64,000 nt of DNA from Progne subis subis (lineage: Eukaryota; Chordata; Aves; Passeriformes; Hirundinidae). How positions within the stretch are numbered: the first letter of the stretch is position 1; each line of letters opens with the position of its first letter. The position numbers were made by a program, and so were the translations under genes. Shown here in pieces: positions 24,895 to 38,152 of this stretch. The notes under the pieces were generated by a model, which worked only from the letters and a program-made list of their open reading frames with translations, made no database searches and was not told where the DNA came from. The stretch spans positions 11,731,360-11,795,359 of the forward strand of contig JAKJHU010000030.1 in the NCBI GenBank assembly GCA_022316685.1, in the 5' to 3' direction.

Positions 24895-27171
24895 GAAGGC
24901 TTTAACACACATTTGTACTTCTTCAGCTCTGAAAATATCTTCAGGAATTCTGGACAAAGGGTCTTTAGTGATCCCAGTGCAATTCACAGGTACTTTTATG
25001 GCAGTTGCTAACATCCCAAACATCTTTTCCCCCTGCTCCCCAGCAGTTACTGATTTTTGGGAAGCAAATGAGAACCCTGAGCTTCAAGAGAAAGTTTATT
25101 ACTGGCAAACACAGCGGGTAGGAGCCATGTACAGCTACTTCATGCTGGGTCCAGCACAGCAAGGCAAGCCATGAGTCAAGATACTCACAGTCCAATTTGT
25201 GTGACAGGTATGGAAAGTTGTGGGTTTGGAGATTGTGTGAAGTTTGGGCTTACAAATTAGTTTCAAGAGAGTCTGGAGAAACTATAGCAATAAGCAGTAT
25301 GAAGCATGTGCTGGTCATTACCTTTGATATTGGACACCCCAAAGAGAGGTTAAGATGTGGGTGTCCCTCCCTTCTACATGCTGAAAGACTTTCCCAGTGC
25401 TACTTAACTCAGTGCCTTGGGTCTTGCTATGGCTGGTTGATTGTTAAAACTTCCTTTAAGAAGACTGCATTTTCTTGAAGTTCAAGCCTTCAGCTCTTCA
25501 GGGTTAAGCCTGCCTCCCTGCTCTGTCTCTAGGCACTAACACACATTAGATTCACACTTCTAGCCCAAGGGCTGCCTCACCCTCACCTTCCTCTCTCCTC
25601 TGAAGACAAGGAGCACTCACCCCCCATTTCCATTCCCTTCTCCTCTCAGACCTCCACCCCACTCATTATAATATTCTCAGACTCTACACTATATCAGTTT
25701 CTTTGCCTATTTAAAATCTGTTGAGTGGTAATGTTTAGTAAAATATTTAACAAATTAATTCCTAAATGATGAGAGGTATCCCTTCACAGAGCACAAATGA
25801 TTGCATTATTCAAGCAGTTTTTCTTTCATTGTTCTGTAAAAATCAGAGTTTTGTTCCAACTGCCATGTTCATTCCTATGTTCTGCTTATTTTAAGAAAAG
25901 ATGTAAGTATTTTCATGCAACTTGTATAAGAAATTATGGGAGTATTTACTATTGGTATACACTGCTTGTCTGAGATTTCAAGAACATGAAGGATAAGTCC
26001 CTAATAACAACAATGTATGTATGTTTTTATGGACAAGAGAGTGACAGTTATTACCATTTTATAAGATTTCCCATTTGATTTTAACATCAGCAATTTTCTT
26101 TAACAGAAAAGTTGTTAAACTGCTCTCAGGAATAACCTCTTTGTTTCACAACTGTTGCTCCACACCTCCTTCTGCCCACTTTCCCTGCAACTGCGTGCCA
26201 GATCACAACTGGTATCTGATGCCTATTACAAATTTCCACCACATGATTTAAGTCACAGGTTTGCCATGTCTACACAAGATATTTTTAGTATCTGAGCTCT
26301 TTTGGGTGTCTGTAAAACTGCTTTCTTCAACACCTAAAATTTAAAGGTAAAAAACCATAGAAGCAACTGTCAGACTGGTGCAATGATGCGAAAAAAACAT
26401 CAATGCCCTCTTTTGCAAGATGTGAGAAAATCCCTGGCACACACAGAAAACTCAATTCCCACAAAGTTTAAAACCTTAATACCATTATATATTGCTTTAT
26501 CTGTTGATAAAGCCTGTGTTGTTTTCGTGCTGATTCTACTGCAGTTCAGGATGACCTTCTCATCCACATAAATATCCAGTCTTCCCTGAGTTTGCTCAAT
26601 CTTTAGCCTGAAAAATATCCCAGGAAAAAAAGTTACACAGCTCCACAAGTATTTCTACTTGTACTTGTTTACCACCAAGCACAAGCACATTATTTTTCTC
26701 ACCAGTTTCCTAAAAAGGCCTATCACCATGCTTTGCACCTGTCAGGAGGGAGAATGCATTTGAGGCAGATTTTAAGAGGTCATTTTGCTTCAGTATGGTG
26801 ACACAATGGGAAATGCAGGCTTTGTGACAGAAAACACGGTTCACATCCTCCGAGAGCTGATTCATTCCTGTCCTTTGGGGAGAGCAGCAAGAGCTGCAGA
26901 GAAGCAGCAGTGAGAGTTATCTCAACACTCTGAGGTGATTATTCACTGCCATTAGCTCTTCCTATTCCCCTCATTACAAATGCAGATCAAAACACCTTGC
27001 AACTGTGTAATATGTTCTTCAAATATTCTAATCCATATTTTTCTGATAAGAAAATGAGATGTATGTGTATATCCAAACTGTGAGAGAACCAATCAGCAAA
27101 CTGGTGCCTGTTTGAGGTTGGGTATTCCTCAAAGTGTTAACTGGAAACAGATTTCAGGAATCCAGACTTAG

Positions 27172-27230
27172 TTCTTTTTTTTTTTTTTTTTTCTTTTTTT
27201 TTTTCTTTTTTTTTTTTTTTTTCTTTTTTT
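27172..27230 (+). repeat. Polypyrimidine T/C tract
   Basis: Nearly 60 bases of T broken only by four single C residues, one of them at 27174. The plus strand is purely pyrimidine over this span. Confidence 0.95.
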
Positions 27231-28782
27231 AGTATTCTCCCTGTCAGTGCAGGCAAAATATATCTGCTGTTTAGTAAAAGTGGGAGAAACAAATGATGCA
27301 AATCAGTAGGCAAAGACAGCTGCACCAGCTGTAGCTAAGCTTGCTGGTATCACTTTCATTTAGAAATTCTCAAAAGCTGCAAGTAAGTTTACTATTAGAA
27401 AACACCAGTTTTTCAAACTGGAAGATCAAATGACATTAAATAAAAAAAAAAAAAAAAGCCAACATAGAACTAAGAGACAAGATTTTAATTTTTCAACATA
27501 GAGAAAGGTGATGCTGGTCTTCTCTCTATGCTTTCAATATTTTCACAGTTTATAACAGTAATAATGAACATCTAGATTAGATGTCTGACAGTTCCTGACT
27601 GCCTGGGTTAAAGACTATTCTACTTGCAGACCTCAGCTGTGCCACCCAGATACTCTGGCTCAAAGAAGCCTACCATGATTAGCTTAGCCTCCAGTGTACT
27701 TCAGGGCACTGTGGGAAAACCACTAGAAGGAAGACAAAAAAATCATGGTTTGGTGCTCTCCCCCGTCTAGTTATGTACAAAATTTCTAGACAAAAGTATG
27801 TGAACACATGCCATGAGATCAGTGCATGTCAAATTCAACATGCATGACTTGTATGGACAAACAGTATCCAAGAAAATGACAGATACATTTCCAGAATTCT
27901 GAAACTCCTGTCAGACAAGATTTCTGTGCTTGGAAATATCAGGAAAAGGCTTATGGCTACTTGGAAGCCAAACATCATCAGGGATAAAGAATCATGAAGA
28001 ACTGACTGGTTTTTGTCAGCCTTCTTACTGTTGCAGTCTCTTCTGTGCCTATCAGAAACACACAGCAGACTCAAAACTAAGTTAGTACCAAGATTTTCAG
28101 TGGTTTTTTTTTTGTTTTGTTTTTTTTTTCTAATCAGGAAAGAAGAGCAAGGTGCAAACTCAGGACCTCCTCCTTCACCATGTGCTTCATAAAATCATTG
28201 AATATCTGTTTAGCTGCATTTGCTGTGCACAAGGAGGAAAAGTTGTCCACAGCCAAGTGTGATGAGGATGTTTTAAATCTCTCCTAGGAGGATCCCAGAG
28301 GAACTGGAAAGGGTCTAAATTAAAGGCTACAGGTGTTCTATACTAGACATGTCCATTTAGACACTTTGCCCTGAGGCTTTTCATAACATTCTCCTCCAGG
28401 ATCTTTTTATGTTTCATATTCTTTTATTGCAGTACCAATTAGCTGAAACAACATTATGAGCCCTTCACCTTTGGTGTGAATATTAAAGAATGCTGGGGAT
28501 TGAAATAGAGAGAACTACCAGAGAAATAAAGTGGTTTTTATTAGACAGAATTAGAGGACAATAGAAGTCTTGTTAGTTTGTCTTGATAAACTGGATTTCA
28601 GGGAGATTCAGGAAGTGTATTTAGGGACTGCAATAAATTTATGCATTTGTATATTTGGTAAGATACATGTGTACGTGTGTACAACTCCTGGTACATCAGG
28701 ACTTTTTATTAACTGGCACTCTCAAGCTCACATAAAGATTAATAATCAAACCACTCTTATCCATGATGAAATACCTAACTAT

Positions 28783-28895
28783 CACACAATCATACAATGT
28801 TTAAGGGACCATTGTGGGTCATCTGGTCCAATCTCCCTGCTGAAGCAGTGTCATCCCAGAGCACACTGCACAGGTTTGCATTTATTCTGACTCCA
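28783..28895 (-). mobile_element. CR1 LINE 3' fragment, minus strand, first half
   Basis: The plus strand starts with CACACAATCATACAAT, a decayed pair of reversed CR1 terminal 8-mers. It then reads 'gggaccattgtgggtcatctggtccaa' and 'ccctgctgaagcagtgtcatcccagagcac', both diagnostic of the CR1 3' UTR read in reverse. The match stops near 28890, where an LTR is inserted, and resumes at 29467. It is 5'-truncated and has no coding content. Confidence 0.85.
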
Positions 28896-28899
28896 GACA

Positions 28900-29466
28900 G
28901 GACAGGGTCAATTTTTGCTGTAGCCAGGAGAGGCAGGGCCAGAACCCAGAGGTTATTCTATACCACCTCATGTCAGTTTCCGAGGGTGGGGCGAAGGGAG
29001 TCTCTTCTGAGGAGAAAGGATTCCTTCCAGTCAAGTAGGCGTGGCAGAGGGAGTGGAGAGCTGACCCTGGTTCCCAGCTTGATAGACCTGCTGGGTCACA
29101 GCAGTTCTGAGCCGGAGGGAGTGGCTGGATGATGCTGAATCTGAGCTGGGAGAAGTGGGGTAGCATGGCAGAGGGAGCAGTCAGGTATTTTCTGTTGCTG
29201 GGGGTTTCCACAGTGAGCAATGACGTTTCTTTTCTTGTACCTTCTCTCTTTATTGCTGCTTTTACTGATTTTCTTATCTCATTGCTGTTTCCATTAAATT
29301 GTCCTTATTTCAGCCCATGATCTTTATCCTTTGTTCCTCCAATTCTCCTTTTCATCCCACTGCAGGGAAGGAGAAGTGAAAGGATGGAACAAGCAACTAG
29401 TAGATGGCTTGGAGAGGTTTTCAGTGGGAAGACTATATTGGAGAGTACCATTCCTAAACCATGACG
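28900..29466 (+). mobile_element. Solo LTR of ERVL-like avian endogenous retrovirus, inserted in CR1
   Basis: The stretch starts with GACAGGGTCAATTTTTG and ends with CTAAACCATGACG, close to the ends of a common avian ERVL-type LTR. Near the 3' end are an ATTAAA polyadenylation signal (29293-29298), 'cagcccatgatctttatcctt' and a 'cccactgcagggaagg' segment, in the same order as that LTR. No internal gag, pol or env follows, so it is a solo LTR, presumably left by recombination between two LTRs. The flanks are the two halves of one CR1. The terminal bases are mutated, so exact edges and the target duplication are not certain. Confidence 0.7.
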
Positions 29467-29570
29467 GCTTTCAGACGGTTTTTTAATATCCCCTGTGAGG
29501 GAGACTCCATAACCTCTTTGGTGTAATCATCCACCTGAAAGCAGTCAAAAAACAGTTTTTAACCTAATTT
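29467..29570 (-). mobile_element. CR1 LINE fragment, minus strand, second half
   Basis: 'cagacggttttttaatatcccc' followed by 'gagggagactccataacctctttgg' is the CR1 3' region in reverse (consensus about 'caggcgggttttgaatatctcc' then 'gagactccacaacctccctgg'). It continues the copy that starts at 28783. The match fades after about 29530, so the right edge is approximate. Confidence 0.8.
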
Positions 29571-29642
29571 GACAAAATGATGTTGTCAGGTACATGGATG
29601 CTGCAAGAGAAGTCTAGCATTACCCATGTCATCTAGAAATGG

Positions 29643-29647
29643 AGACC
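29643..29647. repeat. Left 5-bp target-site duplication of the plus-strand solo LTR
   Basis: AGACC lies immediately before the TG of the LTR at 29648 and is repeated exactly at 30327-30331 immediately after its terminal CA. Confidence 0.85.
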
Positions 29648-30326
29648 TGTTGAGGGTTAAGTTCTCCTGTAGAATTTTTCCCCCCCATGAGTTGCTAGAT
29701 TTTTAAGTAGGGGTAGTTAAGCGGTGCTTAACCTGACAAAAGAAGTTGATCACTTGGTTTTGGGGAAGGGAGGAGGCTCCCGGGAGAGCTAGAGTGTGGG
29801 CTCACTTCTCTCGGTTTTCCCGGGGAGGACGGTCGGGCTATGGAGTAGCTGCCTGGAGTCCACAGCTAGCGGAGGAGTCTGGTCCTGGGAATTCTATCAT
29901 CTGTTGGAGTGCCCAGGAATTCGGAGTTTCTTCGTTACCCTGCTGGATTTTGGGTCAGCCCGGGGTCCAGCCGCTGCGGGTTCTCCAGCACTGCCCACTT
30001 CATCTGCCAGGGCACCCCCTGCCTGCCTGCTGAGGACAATCCATCGCTTCCAGCTTGCAGCCATCAGCGAGGGACTTTGCCACCGTTTGCCCTCAGGGTT
30101 CTTGGTTCTGTTTTACTGTTATTATAATTGCTGTTGTTGTTTGTCTGTCCTGTTATGTTTACTAGTAAAAGACTGTTATTCCTTTTCCCCATAGCTCTGA
30201 CCGAAAAGTTTTTTTTTTAATCTTCCAAATTATAATAACACGGAGGGAAGGATTTAAATTCCTCATTTTCCTAGAGAGGCCTGCCTCTCCTTAGCAGACA
30301 CCTGTCTTTTTTTTCAAACCGAGACA
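29648..30326 (+). mobile_element. Solo LTR, family A copy 1, plus strand, 679 bp
   Basis: The element begins TGTTGAGGGTTAAG and ends AAACCGAGACA, and is flanked by the exact 5-bp duplication AGACC. It therefore has defined LTR ends (TG...CA) and intact integration marks. It is almost the same sequence as the element at 38153-38822 read in reverse. The CpG-containing centre resembles an LTR promoter region. Internal open frames (up to 132 codons) occur at matching places in both copies, as expected for shared repeat DNA, and have no viral protein motif. No internal retroviral region remains. A 5-bp duplication fits ERVL-type integration, but I cannot name the family. Confidence 0.85.
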
Positions 30327-30331
30327 AGACC
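30327..30331. repeat. Right 5-bp target-site duplication of the plus-strand solo LTR
   Basis: AGACC, identical to 29643-29647, directly follows the terminal CA of the LTR. Confidence 0.85.
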
Positions 30332-33300
30332 GATCAAGTGATAAGCTGCCCTGAGACAATTGAGGAGCTTCCAGTTCAGTCTTTTTGACAGAGTCTTTTT
30401 TTTAACCCTTAAGTGTGTCACAACACTTACATTGTATAGGGCAATTTGCAAACTGATAGCGCTGTTCTACCTCTCCATGCGGAGGAAAGAGAATTACATG
30501 CACTATGACACTCTGCCTATTCAGACACCTACAAGATTACATTGATCTTTCCTCCCCATTGCCCTGCTGCTGTACAATTCCCCATCCACTGGGCGTGCAC
30601 TAAGCACCTCCTTATACTTTAATTAATGTTTTAAGCAGATTTCCTTCAAAACTCTTAGCAAGATTTCCAGTATTAAGTCAAGACGTGAGTTTTGTGTCCT
30701 TTCAGAACTCTCTACCCAGGTAGAAAGCCATAAAGCCAGGTAGGCATGTGTGGTTCCAGGAGCAGTAAGGGAAGGAGAAGCCCAGTCCTGAACACTGAGC
30801 TGGTCTTAGCACTGCTAGTATGTGCTACATCTGAGCTCAGACCCATTTGCAGTCAGTGAACTTTCAAATCATCCTGCACCTCCACCAAGCCTGGTAATTT
30901 TGGGATGGCAGTAGCAATCTGGCTCACCAGAGATGTTGGGTAGGTGCTGGGTAGGTGCTACCTGAAGCAGCCACTGTCTACAAGGGTGTTCATTTTAGCT
31001 CCTTTATCTCATTGGCACCCAAATATGTGTCTATTTAAGCAACAGCAGTTGCTTACAGTAATCTATGAATGACACCAATGATGAGACATTATTCTCTCCT
31101 GTTTTCTAACAGATGGATTCACAGTATTAAAACCAGGATATAACTGAAAACCTCCCAATCTGGATGCTGTGATTTGTTATTAAATGTCATCCTTTTTTTT
31201 TTTTTTTTTTGCCACATCTGGGAGGTTGATTTGCAGCATGTTTGTTCTCCTGATAATAGAAAACCAGAAAGATGTTTAAAAGCTTCCTCCCCTGCAAACG
31301 AGAAGAGAGCAGTTTCCAGCAATGCTTCTTCTTCCCCAGAGAGAAAAAGCCCACCCTGTAATGATTGTAGAAGGTCTTATTTAAATGGTTTTAAAACAAT
31401 GGGAAGGAGAAAAAGGGAGTGAAAAAGGGACATTTAAGTGTTCCAGAACTTTGAACAGATTTGTTCTTCTCATGCTGATGCACACTGTGCAGCATTAGAT
31501 CACATGCTGCTAATATCATGTTGATTTATGGTCTGCATAAATGGAAATAAATGGTATTTTCTGTTACCCAGAGAATAATAGATGGTCCTGGAATGAACAC
31601 AACACCACATTCACACAACAGGCTCTGTTCATGTCACAAGCAAGGGGAGTGCAACTTCGTAAGGGCCCTCTCTGCCATTCCCACCAAAAATCTTTGATAC
31701 CCACTGATTTTAATGAGTAGGAGTGGACATTTAGGACAGCATTTTCCAAAGTGTCTGAATGATTTAGAAACCAAGCTGTGGTATAACAAAGCAGGGGAAA
31801 TGTTGGGTGAATTTCTGCCTTGAATAAGAAACTGGAGACTCCTCAGGTCTTTCCACAAAGTTCACCAACCACACAAGCTGGTCAGGATCCTCTGCGTCAT
31901 TTCCCCCAGTTCTTGTCTTCCCTGCAAGAAACCTCAGGGCTTTTTCTCATCACTTTCCTCCTGACCTGAGTGACTTGAGCTCCCTCTTGAGAAAGACTCT
32001 CTTCAAACATGGTGTGGGCACAGACACAGGGGAGCTAAGCCTCTGATCTTGTGAAAGCCCCCTGCCACCTTTGAAAATGTGACTTCAGGTGCTAAATCAC
32101 TCCAAAAATCGCTTCAAAACTTACCCATAGTGCCTAGCATTAAAACTCATCTCCAATGCAGTCTCTGATTGTGGGCATACAAGCAAAAGCACTGAATTAC
32201 TTTGGTTTAATGACTCATTAGTTAAGCTATTAGGTTTTACTTTACAGCCGGGGAGGGTAAGTTTGTGCAACTAGCCCGTTACCATTGCTCAGCTGATGAG
32301 CAATACCCTGGTAAGATGTGGCAACCTTGTTGCTTTTGAGCATCTGCCCACGCACTCCTCCATTATAATGGGGTCTAATAGAGCTCCAAATAGCTTTGGT
32401 TCCAAAACAATCTCAAACAAAACTTCTCCTTTAATAGACTTTCAGCACTGCCAAAACATTCACATTTCGGGCTGAAAGACTGAGTATTTAACCTCAGGAC
32501 ACAGATGATTTTCTGTTATTGTTGCTATTGGCAGAGAAGGGAAGGTTAAATAAGTCTGAGACAATTTCATTTTTGATTCTGTGTAAATATAGTCACGTCC
32601 ATAGTGTTTTCTATTTTTCTGGTTAGGTGATTAAAACCTTACAATTAATGTATGTTAAATTCTATGTTGCAATTAAAGGAGCAGCTGATGAAGCCACATA
32701 CTATTAAGGTTATCTGATGCTTCATGTATTAAAATTTTGCTTCCTTATGGACAACTTTGCACTACAGCTGAATTCTTATCTTTATTTTTGCTTCCTGACG
32801 TGGTTACATCTTAACTGTACGGTCTTTACAGTTATGGGTTTAGGTGTTGTGTGAAGTATGTGTGTGAATATATAATTAATAGGCTAATATATTAATAGAA
32901 CATTGAAACTATTGATACCTACTCATTCATCCTTAAACAGGTGTTATTATATATCATGTTGATGACAATTAAAAGATGTAACTGAGTTCAACTGAGCACA
33001 AAAGTCTTCATGTGCTGACATTGTAACATTGTTCATTTATTTGGCTACTCTACCTCATCAGGGATAATTAAGATGATTTTTAGAAGATAAAACTTATACA
33101 GTCATTGCCCTTCACAGCCAGTATCTTATGATATCCAGCACCTGACACTTCACAGGATATTGAAAACTGATAACTGCTTGACTGGATGGTTGGGTTTGCA
33201 CTCTGATGGGCAAAATGTCTTCATACCTGCTCATCTTCTGGAGCTGAGAGAGACAGGAGAAGGACCTGTATAGAACCCTTTGTTTGCTTTGGTGTTCTGT

Positions 33301-36300
33301 GCTCTCCAAGACACACGGGGATGTAAGCACAGAAAAACAACTGTCTCCATCATGACTGCATGCAACAAAACTAGAATCCTAAAACAAATCCCTGCAAAAG
33401 AAGGACTTCTGGTATTCCCCTACAGTGGTTGCACACTAACTTATGTCACCATTAAAAGCATTAGATTCCTTGATCTCCTGTGACTTCAGTTATTAGGGCT
33501 CCACAGGTTGAGACAACAAACTGATGTAGGCACATATGAACACCTTTTCTTCAGTTGCCACTGCTAAATTTGCCAGGGATCTTGAATCACAGTCCGTAGT
33601 GACATTAAAAACAGTCATGGAGTCACCAATGAAAGAAAACTTGTGCCTTTTTTCTGACGGATATTTGCTAAAGGAAAAAACAAAACTACACTGCTTAGGA
33701 CAATAATATATGCTGGATATATGCTGCATTCTGGCAGATATTCTCTACTTGGACAACTCAGTGAAACACATGATGGAGAGAAGGATAGGAAGCAAGACAG
33801 AGATGAAGTTAAATGAAATCTTCAGGGCTCCTTAACACGGGAAAACAAGGGTCCAGGACAGAGTTTTCTAAATGCTTTCCTGCTGAGAAGTTTATATAGG
33901 AATTTTCACTTTCTCAGTGAGGAGGTAAATGAGAAGAAAGTTCATTTCTTCTACTGCGACTTTAATAAGAAAATAAGCCATTATCTTATTTGATTAGCAT
34001 CTTCATCAAAAACTAAAGCAAAAACTACCAAAGCAGACATAGCTGAAGAAAAGCAAACCTGAATAATCTCTTGGCTTCAGCTTAATTTCATCAAAGTCAG
34101 CAACTAATAAGTTTAAATATTAAGTATATATGTGTGTGCATTTATATTAGAATGCCACAGTAGTAAAACTGTAAAAAATGAAACTATTCAATCTTCACAA
34201 AGAGAAACAGTTGAATTAACTACCTCAATACGTATAAAGGAAAAATGAAAAAAGGAAGAAACTGTTCTGCTTCTGACCAAAAATAATTTTTCATCTCCAA
34301 ACAGAGCCTGCAAGAGTAGTGAGTTCTACCTATTTAAGGGCAATTACAGTGGAAGAACTAGCTCACAAATAGATTTTCTCCAAATAGCATTCCTATATTT
34401 TATACTCATTGAAATTCTTTAGACTAGAATTCTCTAAACACAATTTTTTTCTTTCTTAATAATAGTTTACTTCTATTCAGGTAAATCTAAAACCAAAAGG
34501 GTGGAACAGAAGGCAAAGTAACCACAACACTTTGAAAGCCTAACCCTGACTCCAATACTGAATCATCCAGGGCAGATAAATTGTGCGAGTCCTAAAGAAT
34601 TCTCTAGCACATGAATGTCATTCCAGTAGACACAACACCACTGAAGTCTAAAGTGGTTCTTAAACCTCAAGTACATTTTTGCACATGGGGATTATATCCA
34701 AGGAGAATTTTTTCTGATGTGCGAGAGAGGAGGAATGTGCCACCAGTTTGTCACAGAGCCCTAGGGATTGACTGAGAAGCCAGCACTGTGATATGGTGTC
34801 TAGCAGCACACCTAGCAGCTGACCAGGCCAAGCCATCCAGATCATAAACCATTGAGGTGGGAAGGAAAGTTAAGGACAGCTCTCGTTCAAACAGGCACTG
34901 CACACATCTACATTTGGGTAGCTGAAGTGCTGCTAATAGAGAGGTAAAAAAGTGCTGCCTGTGTTATTTGCTTCTCCCATGTACTTTTAGAGAAGAGAAC
35001 TTTTGCCACGTGGCTGGGAAATGTCAAGCTTTTCAGGCAGATGGATCACTGCCCTGGTGTGGAAGAACTCTCTTTCAGCCCTGCTGAAAATACCAATGTA
35101 TTTCCTTTAAATACCTAACCATGGTTGCTCCTTCAAGTTGGGTGGTAGAGCACAATATGACAGCACTTCTTCTTTTTAAGTCACAACACTCTACATAATA
35201 CAGATCCCCAGAGAGATGTGAGTGCTGCATTTTATTGCACTTTAAAAACATTGTGCTAATAAATTCCAGTCTCATATAAACTACATGGACAGAAGTGCTC
35301 TGCCCATGCAATCTGTCTGCTCAATAGAAAATATGTGTTATTCTGAAAAAGTCCACAGCTTAAAGTTCGTCACTGGAGCAGTTCAAATGAAAGGAAGAGC
35401 TCTGCTACTCTTTCTCCCCTTGGAAAATAAGGGCATCACAAAATATGCCAGATACAGTAAGTCATGGACTTATGGCTCCAGTCTTCTTGCATAGTTTCTT
35501 TTATTTGCAAACAGCAGTCCCTACCTTTTTACTCTAAAAAAAAGAAAAAAAAAATATCCTGTAAATTGTTTTTTATTCTTTCCTCAAAATAACAATGCCC
35601 ACAAAAGTCTTCAGAGTTTGCTTTTAGCACAAAAGCTTTTTTTTATCTTCTATAAATTTCTTCCATTTCACATTATAATCAACTGAGACAATTAGATCAA
35701 ATCTAAACTGGAAAATTCAATTATCTGGTCTCCTAAGTCTTGCAGTTAAACAGCTTTTTTGAAAGCTAAACTCCTACCCCTCAAGAAAATAAGTTACATG
35801 AACAGTTAGCAGTTCTGAAATAAAATCAGAAATTAAGAGCCAGCTGAGGGTATGGTGCTGGTCTTAATGTTTTCAGCTTTGTATCCCAGATTCCTGTGAC
35901 TCAGAAAAATGTGGCTGCTGTTTTTCTCATTTTTAATGAATCTTGCCGTAGCCTTCCTTCCTTAATCTGTTGGGGTGAAATTTTATTACCTTTTCACAGC
36001 AGTCTGTTTATTTGACATCTTGTGTCTTCTACCTAGGCCCATTTTAGTCAGATCACATTCTGTTGCTCTCTCCTTCCTTTCTTACATGCATCCAAATCCT
36101 CTTTTTGGCCTTCAACAGGGCTTTTGCAATCAGCAAGGATCCTCCAGGAGGTGGTCCCCAGTGCAGTGATCCACCTGGCTGGCAGGGATATGGATTTTGA
36201 CAAGACAATCCTGATTTTGTGGCTCAGCTCTGGCCCAGTGATGTTTTCTGTGTCCTTGATCCTCAAAAAAAATATTCCATATTCAGAAAATTGGAGAGCC

Positions 36301-38147
36301 GGGGAGAGACTTGGAAAATCAGTTTCCTAGCTTTTAGCTAAATCCCAGTCACCTTCAATACAGTGGGAAGAAGGAAAGGATTACTCTAATAATTTCATAA
36401 AACTCCATTAAACAACCAGCTAGCATTTATGTCCATTACAGTAATCTTCACCTAGTTTATTTACCTTCCTGTATTGGGATATTTTTGGTTACTAAAAACT
36501 TTCAGTGATGTGCTGAACACTTTTCCCTCATTAGCAGAATGTCTCCCCTGCAATGTGCAGGTCTCACAAGGGCTCAGCCCTTCCCTTTCATACCTGCTCT
36601 GCTCATTCTCTTTTATCTCCAACAGACATTCACATATTAATATCATTCTTTGTAAATGGTAAACCCATAAACACCTGGCGATGAAGGGAAATTTTGTTCA
36701 GAATATACTCACATAGCAAATGAACTGCTTAACCCCTCCTCTGGTATTTCTATACTTACTTTGACATGAAGTGTACCTCTAATATCTTTATACTTACAAA
36801 GTTATTTCTCTGCAGGAAAGGAAATCAATTTTATACCCTTACAATCAAATTCTCCCCAAGGTGTTTGCTCTATGACTCTCTATATAATAAAACCATCTTT
36901 CCCAGACAAATCATGCACCAGTAAAGCCCTGGTGGGAAAAAGAGGCCAAATGAGAAATAAGTAAACTTCCCTGACAGTCTGTGTGACCACCAAGCCCAAA
37001 TGTTTGCTGTTTGCTGCAGGTGGAGTTTGCTCTCAGGTGTGGGTAGGATTTATGTGTATTCTGGTCCTCAGCCCAAGCATGGCCCTGCTGTGAACTTGCT
37101 CTGGGCTGGAGCTCAGCAGACCACCCTGAACCCTGAGGTCTATGCCACCAGCTGCTCTTCCCTGTTTTTGCTTGGCATGGCTTCTACATCAAATTAAAGC
37201 TCCTTCTCAGTGTTCCAGCTCTAACCCCTACAGAACTAACAAAAGCCTCTCAGGGCCTCTATGAAAGATTTTCCCTTCTAATGACCTTCTTGAATAAAGG
37301 ACAATGGCAAAATCATTGATTTTTGCAAATCACAAAGAACCTTGGGTTTCAGCTCATTTTCATGGCCCATGAAATTTCAAGAAATTGCATTTCAGGACAG
37401 GTATAGTCGGGTTCCTCTTCTGCATTGTGAGGCAGATAAAGTTAGATGTCTAAAACTAAGTTAGACATATTAAACTTCTGTATAGTCAAAGGAGAGAAAG
37501 GATAGTCCTTGTCATCTTGTTCAGTTACCCATCTATGGAAGAGATTCATCACCATCTGCATTTAAGCAGTTTTGTATAAAAAGTGCTCTACAGTGAAGTG
37601 CTAAGCCTCATACAGCTCATGTTCTACAATCAGGGCAGAGTAGTTATATCAGTCATGTATGGCAGCAAAATAAGAGATCCCAGACCACCTGTACCTGTAC
37701 CAGCTACCACTACCCCATCAATGACAGCACATTGTTAGGAGATAGCACAGGTCAGGCATCAACCCCAAAAAGCAATAGGGATAAGGCTAGGCCTTTTAGG
37801 TAGAAGAAGAAAGATAATTTAGGCATATGGTTGAATGCATGACACAGAAACTGGCCAGCATGGTCTGTCTAATTTGCTAATGAAGAGCTCCTTCTCTCTT
37901 TGTTTTCCTGTGTATGCTGTGACTGTGTGACAGGAATCTGTCCTGTCCCTGCTTGGAGAAGTGACACACATTATAAAGCAGGTCCTTTTGTTTCCTAAAT
38001 GCCTGTGCTGAGAGGGAGATATTCAGCCATCCATTCTCTTACTTCTCTGGTGAGATACTTTCACTAAGATACTGAGGACTTTTTGTAGATAAGAAAGCTG
38101 TCTGAAGTATATCACAAAAAATGTGCCCTGATCAAAACCCCAAGTTT
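30332..38147. other. Unique non-coding DNA between two inverted LTR copies, no gene seen
   Basis: These roughly 7.8 kb have no open frame longer than about 82 codons and no repeat I recognise beyond a short T run at 31193-31210. There is no retroviral internal sequence, which argues that the flanking LTRs are two separate solo LTRs and not the ends of one provirus. Their opposite orientation says the same. Confidence 0.8.
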
Positions 38148-38152
38148 ATCCA
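38148..38152. repeat. Left 5-bp target-site duplication of the minus-strand solo LTR
   Basis: ATCCA precedes the LTR end at 38153 and is repeated exactly at 38823-38827. Confidence 0.85.

Larger units (their letters stand above)
21301..28782. other. Mostly unique non-coding DNA, no gene seen
   Basis: No coding region or RNA gene is supported. The longest open frame (23331-23765, minus, 144 codons) has no recognisable domain. Simple repeats are listed separately: two long poly(A) runs, a small 21-bp tandem duplication, an 8-bp tandem array and a T/C tract. The rest shows nothing I can name. Confidence 0.75.

Noticed and set aside
29746..30194. Open frames of 95-132 codons over the plus-strand LTR and matching ones over 38279-38759
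   Set aside because: They arise from the same repeated LTR sequence in both copies and show no viral or host protein motif.
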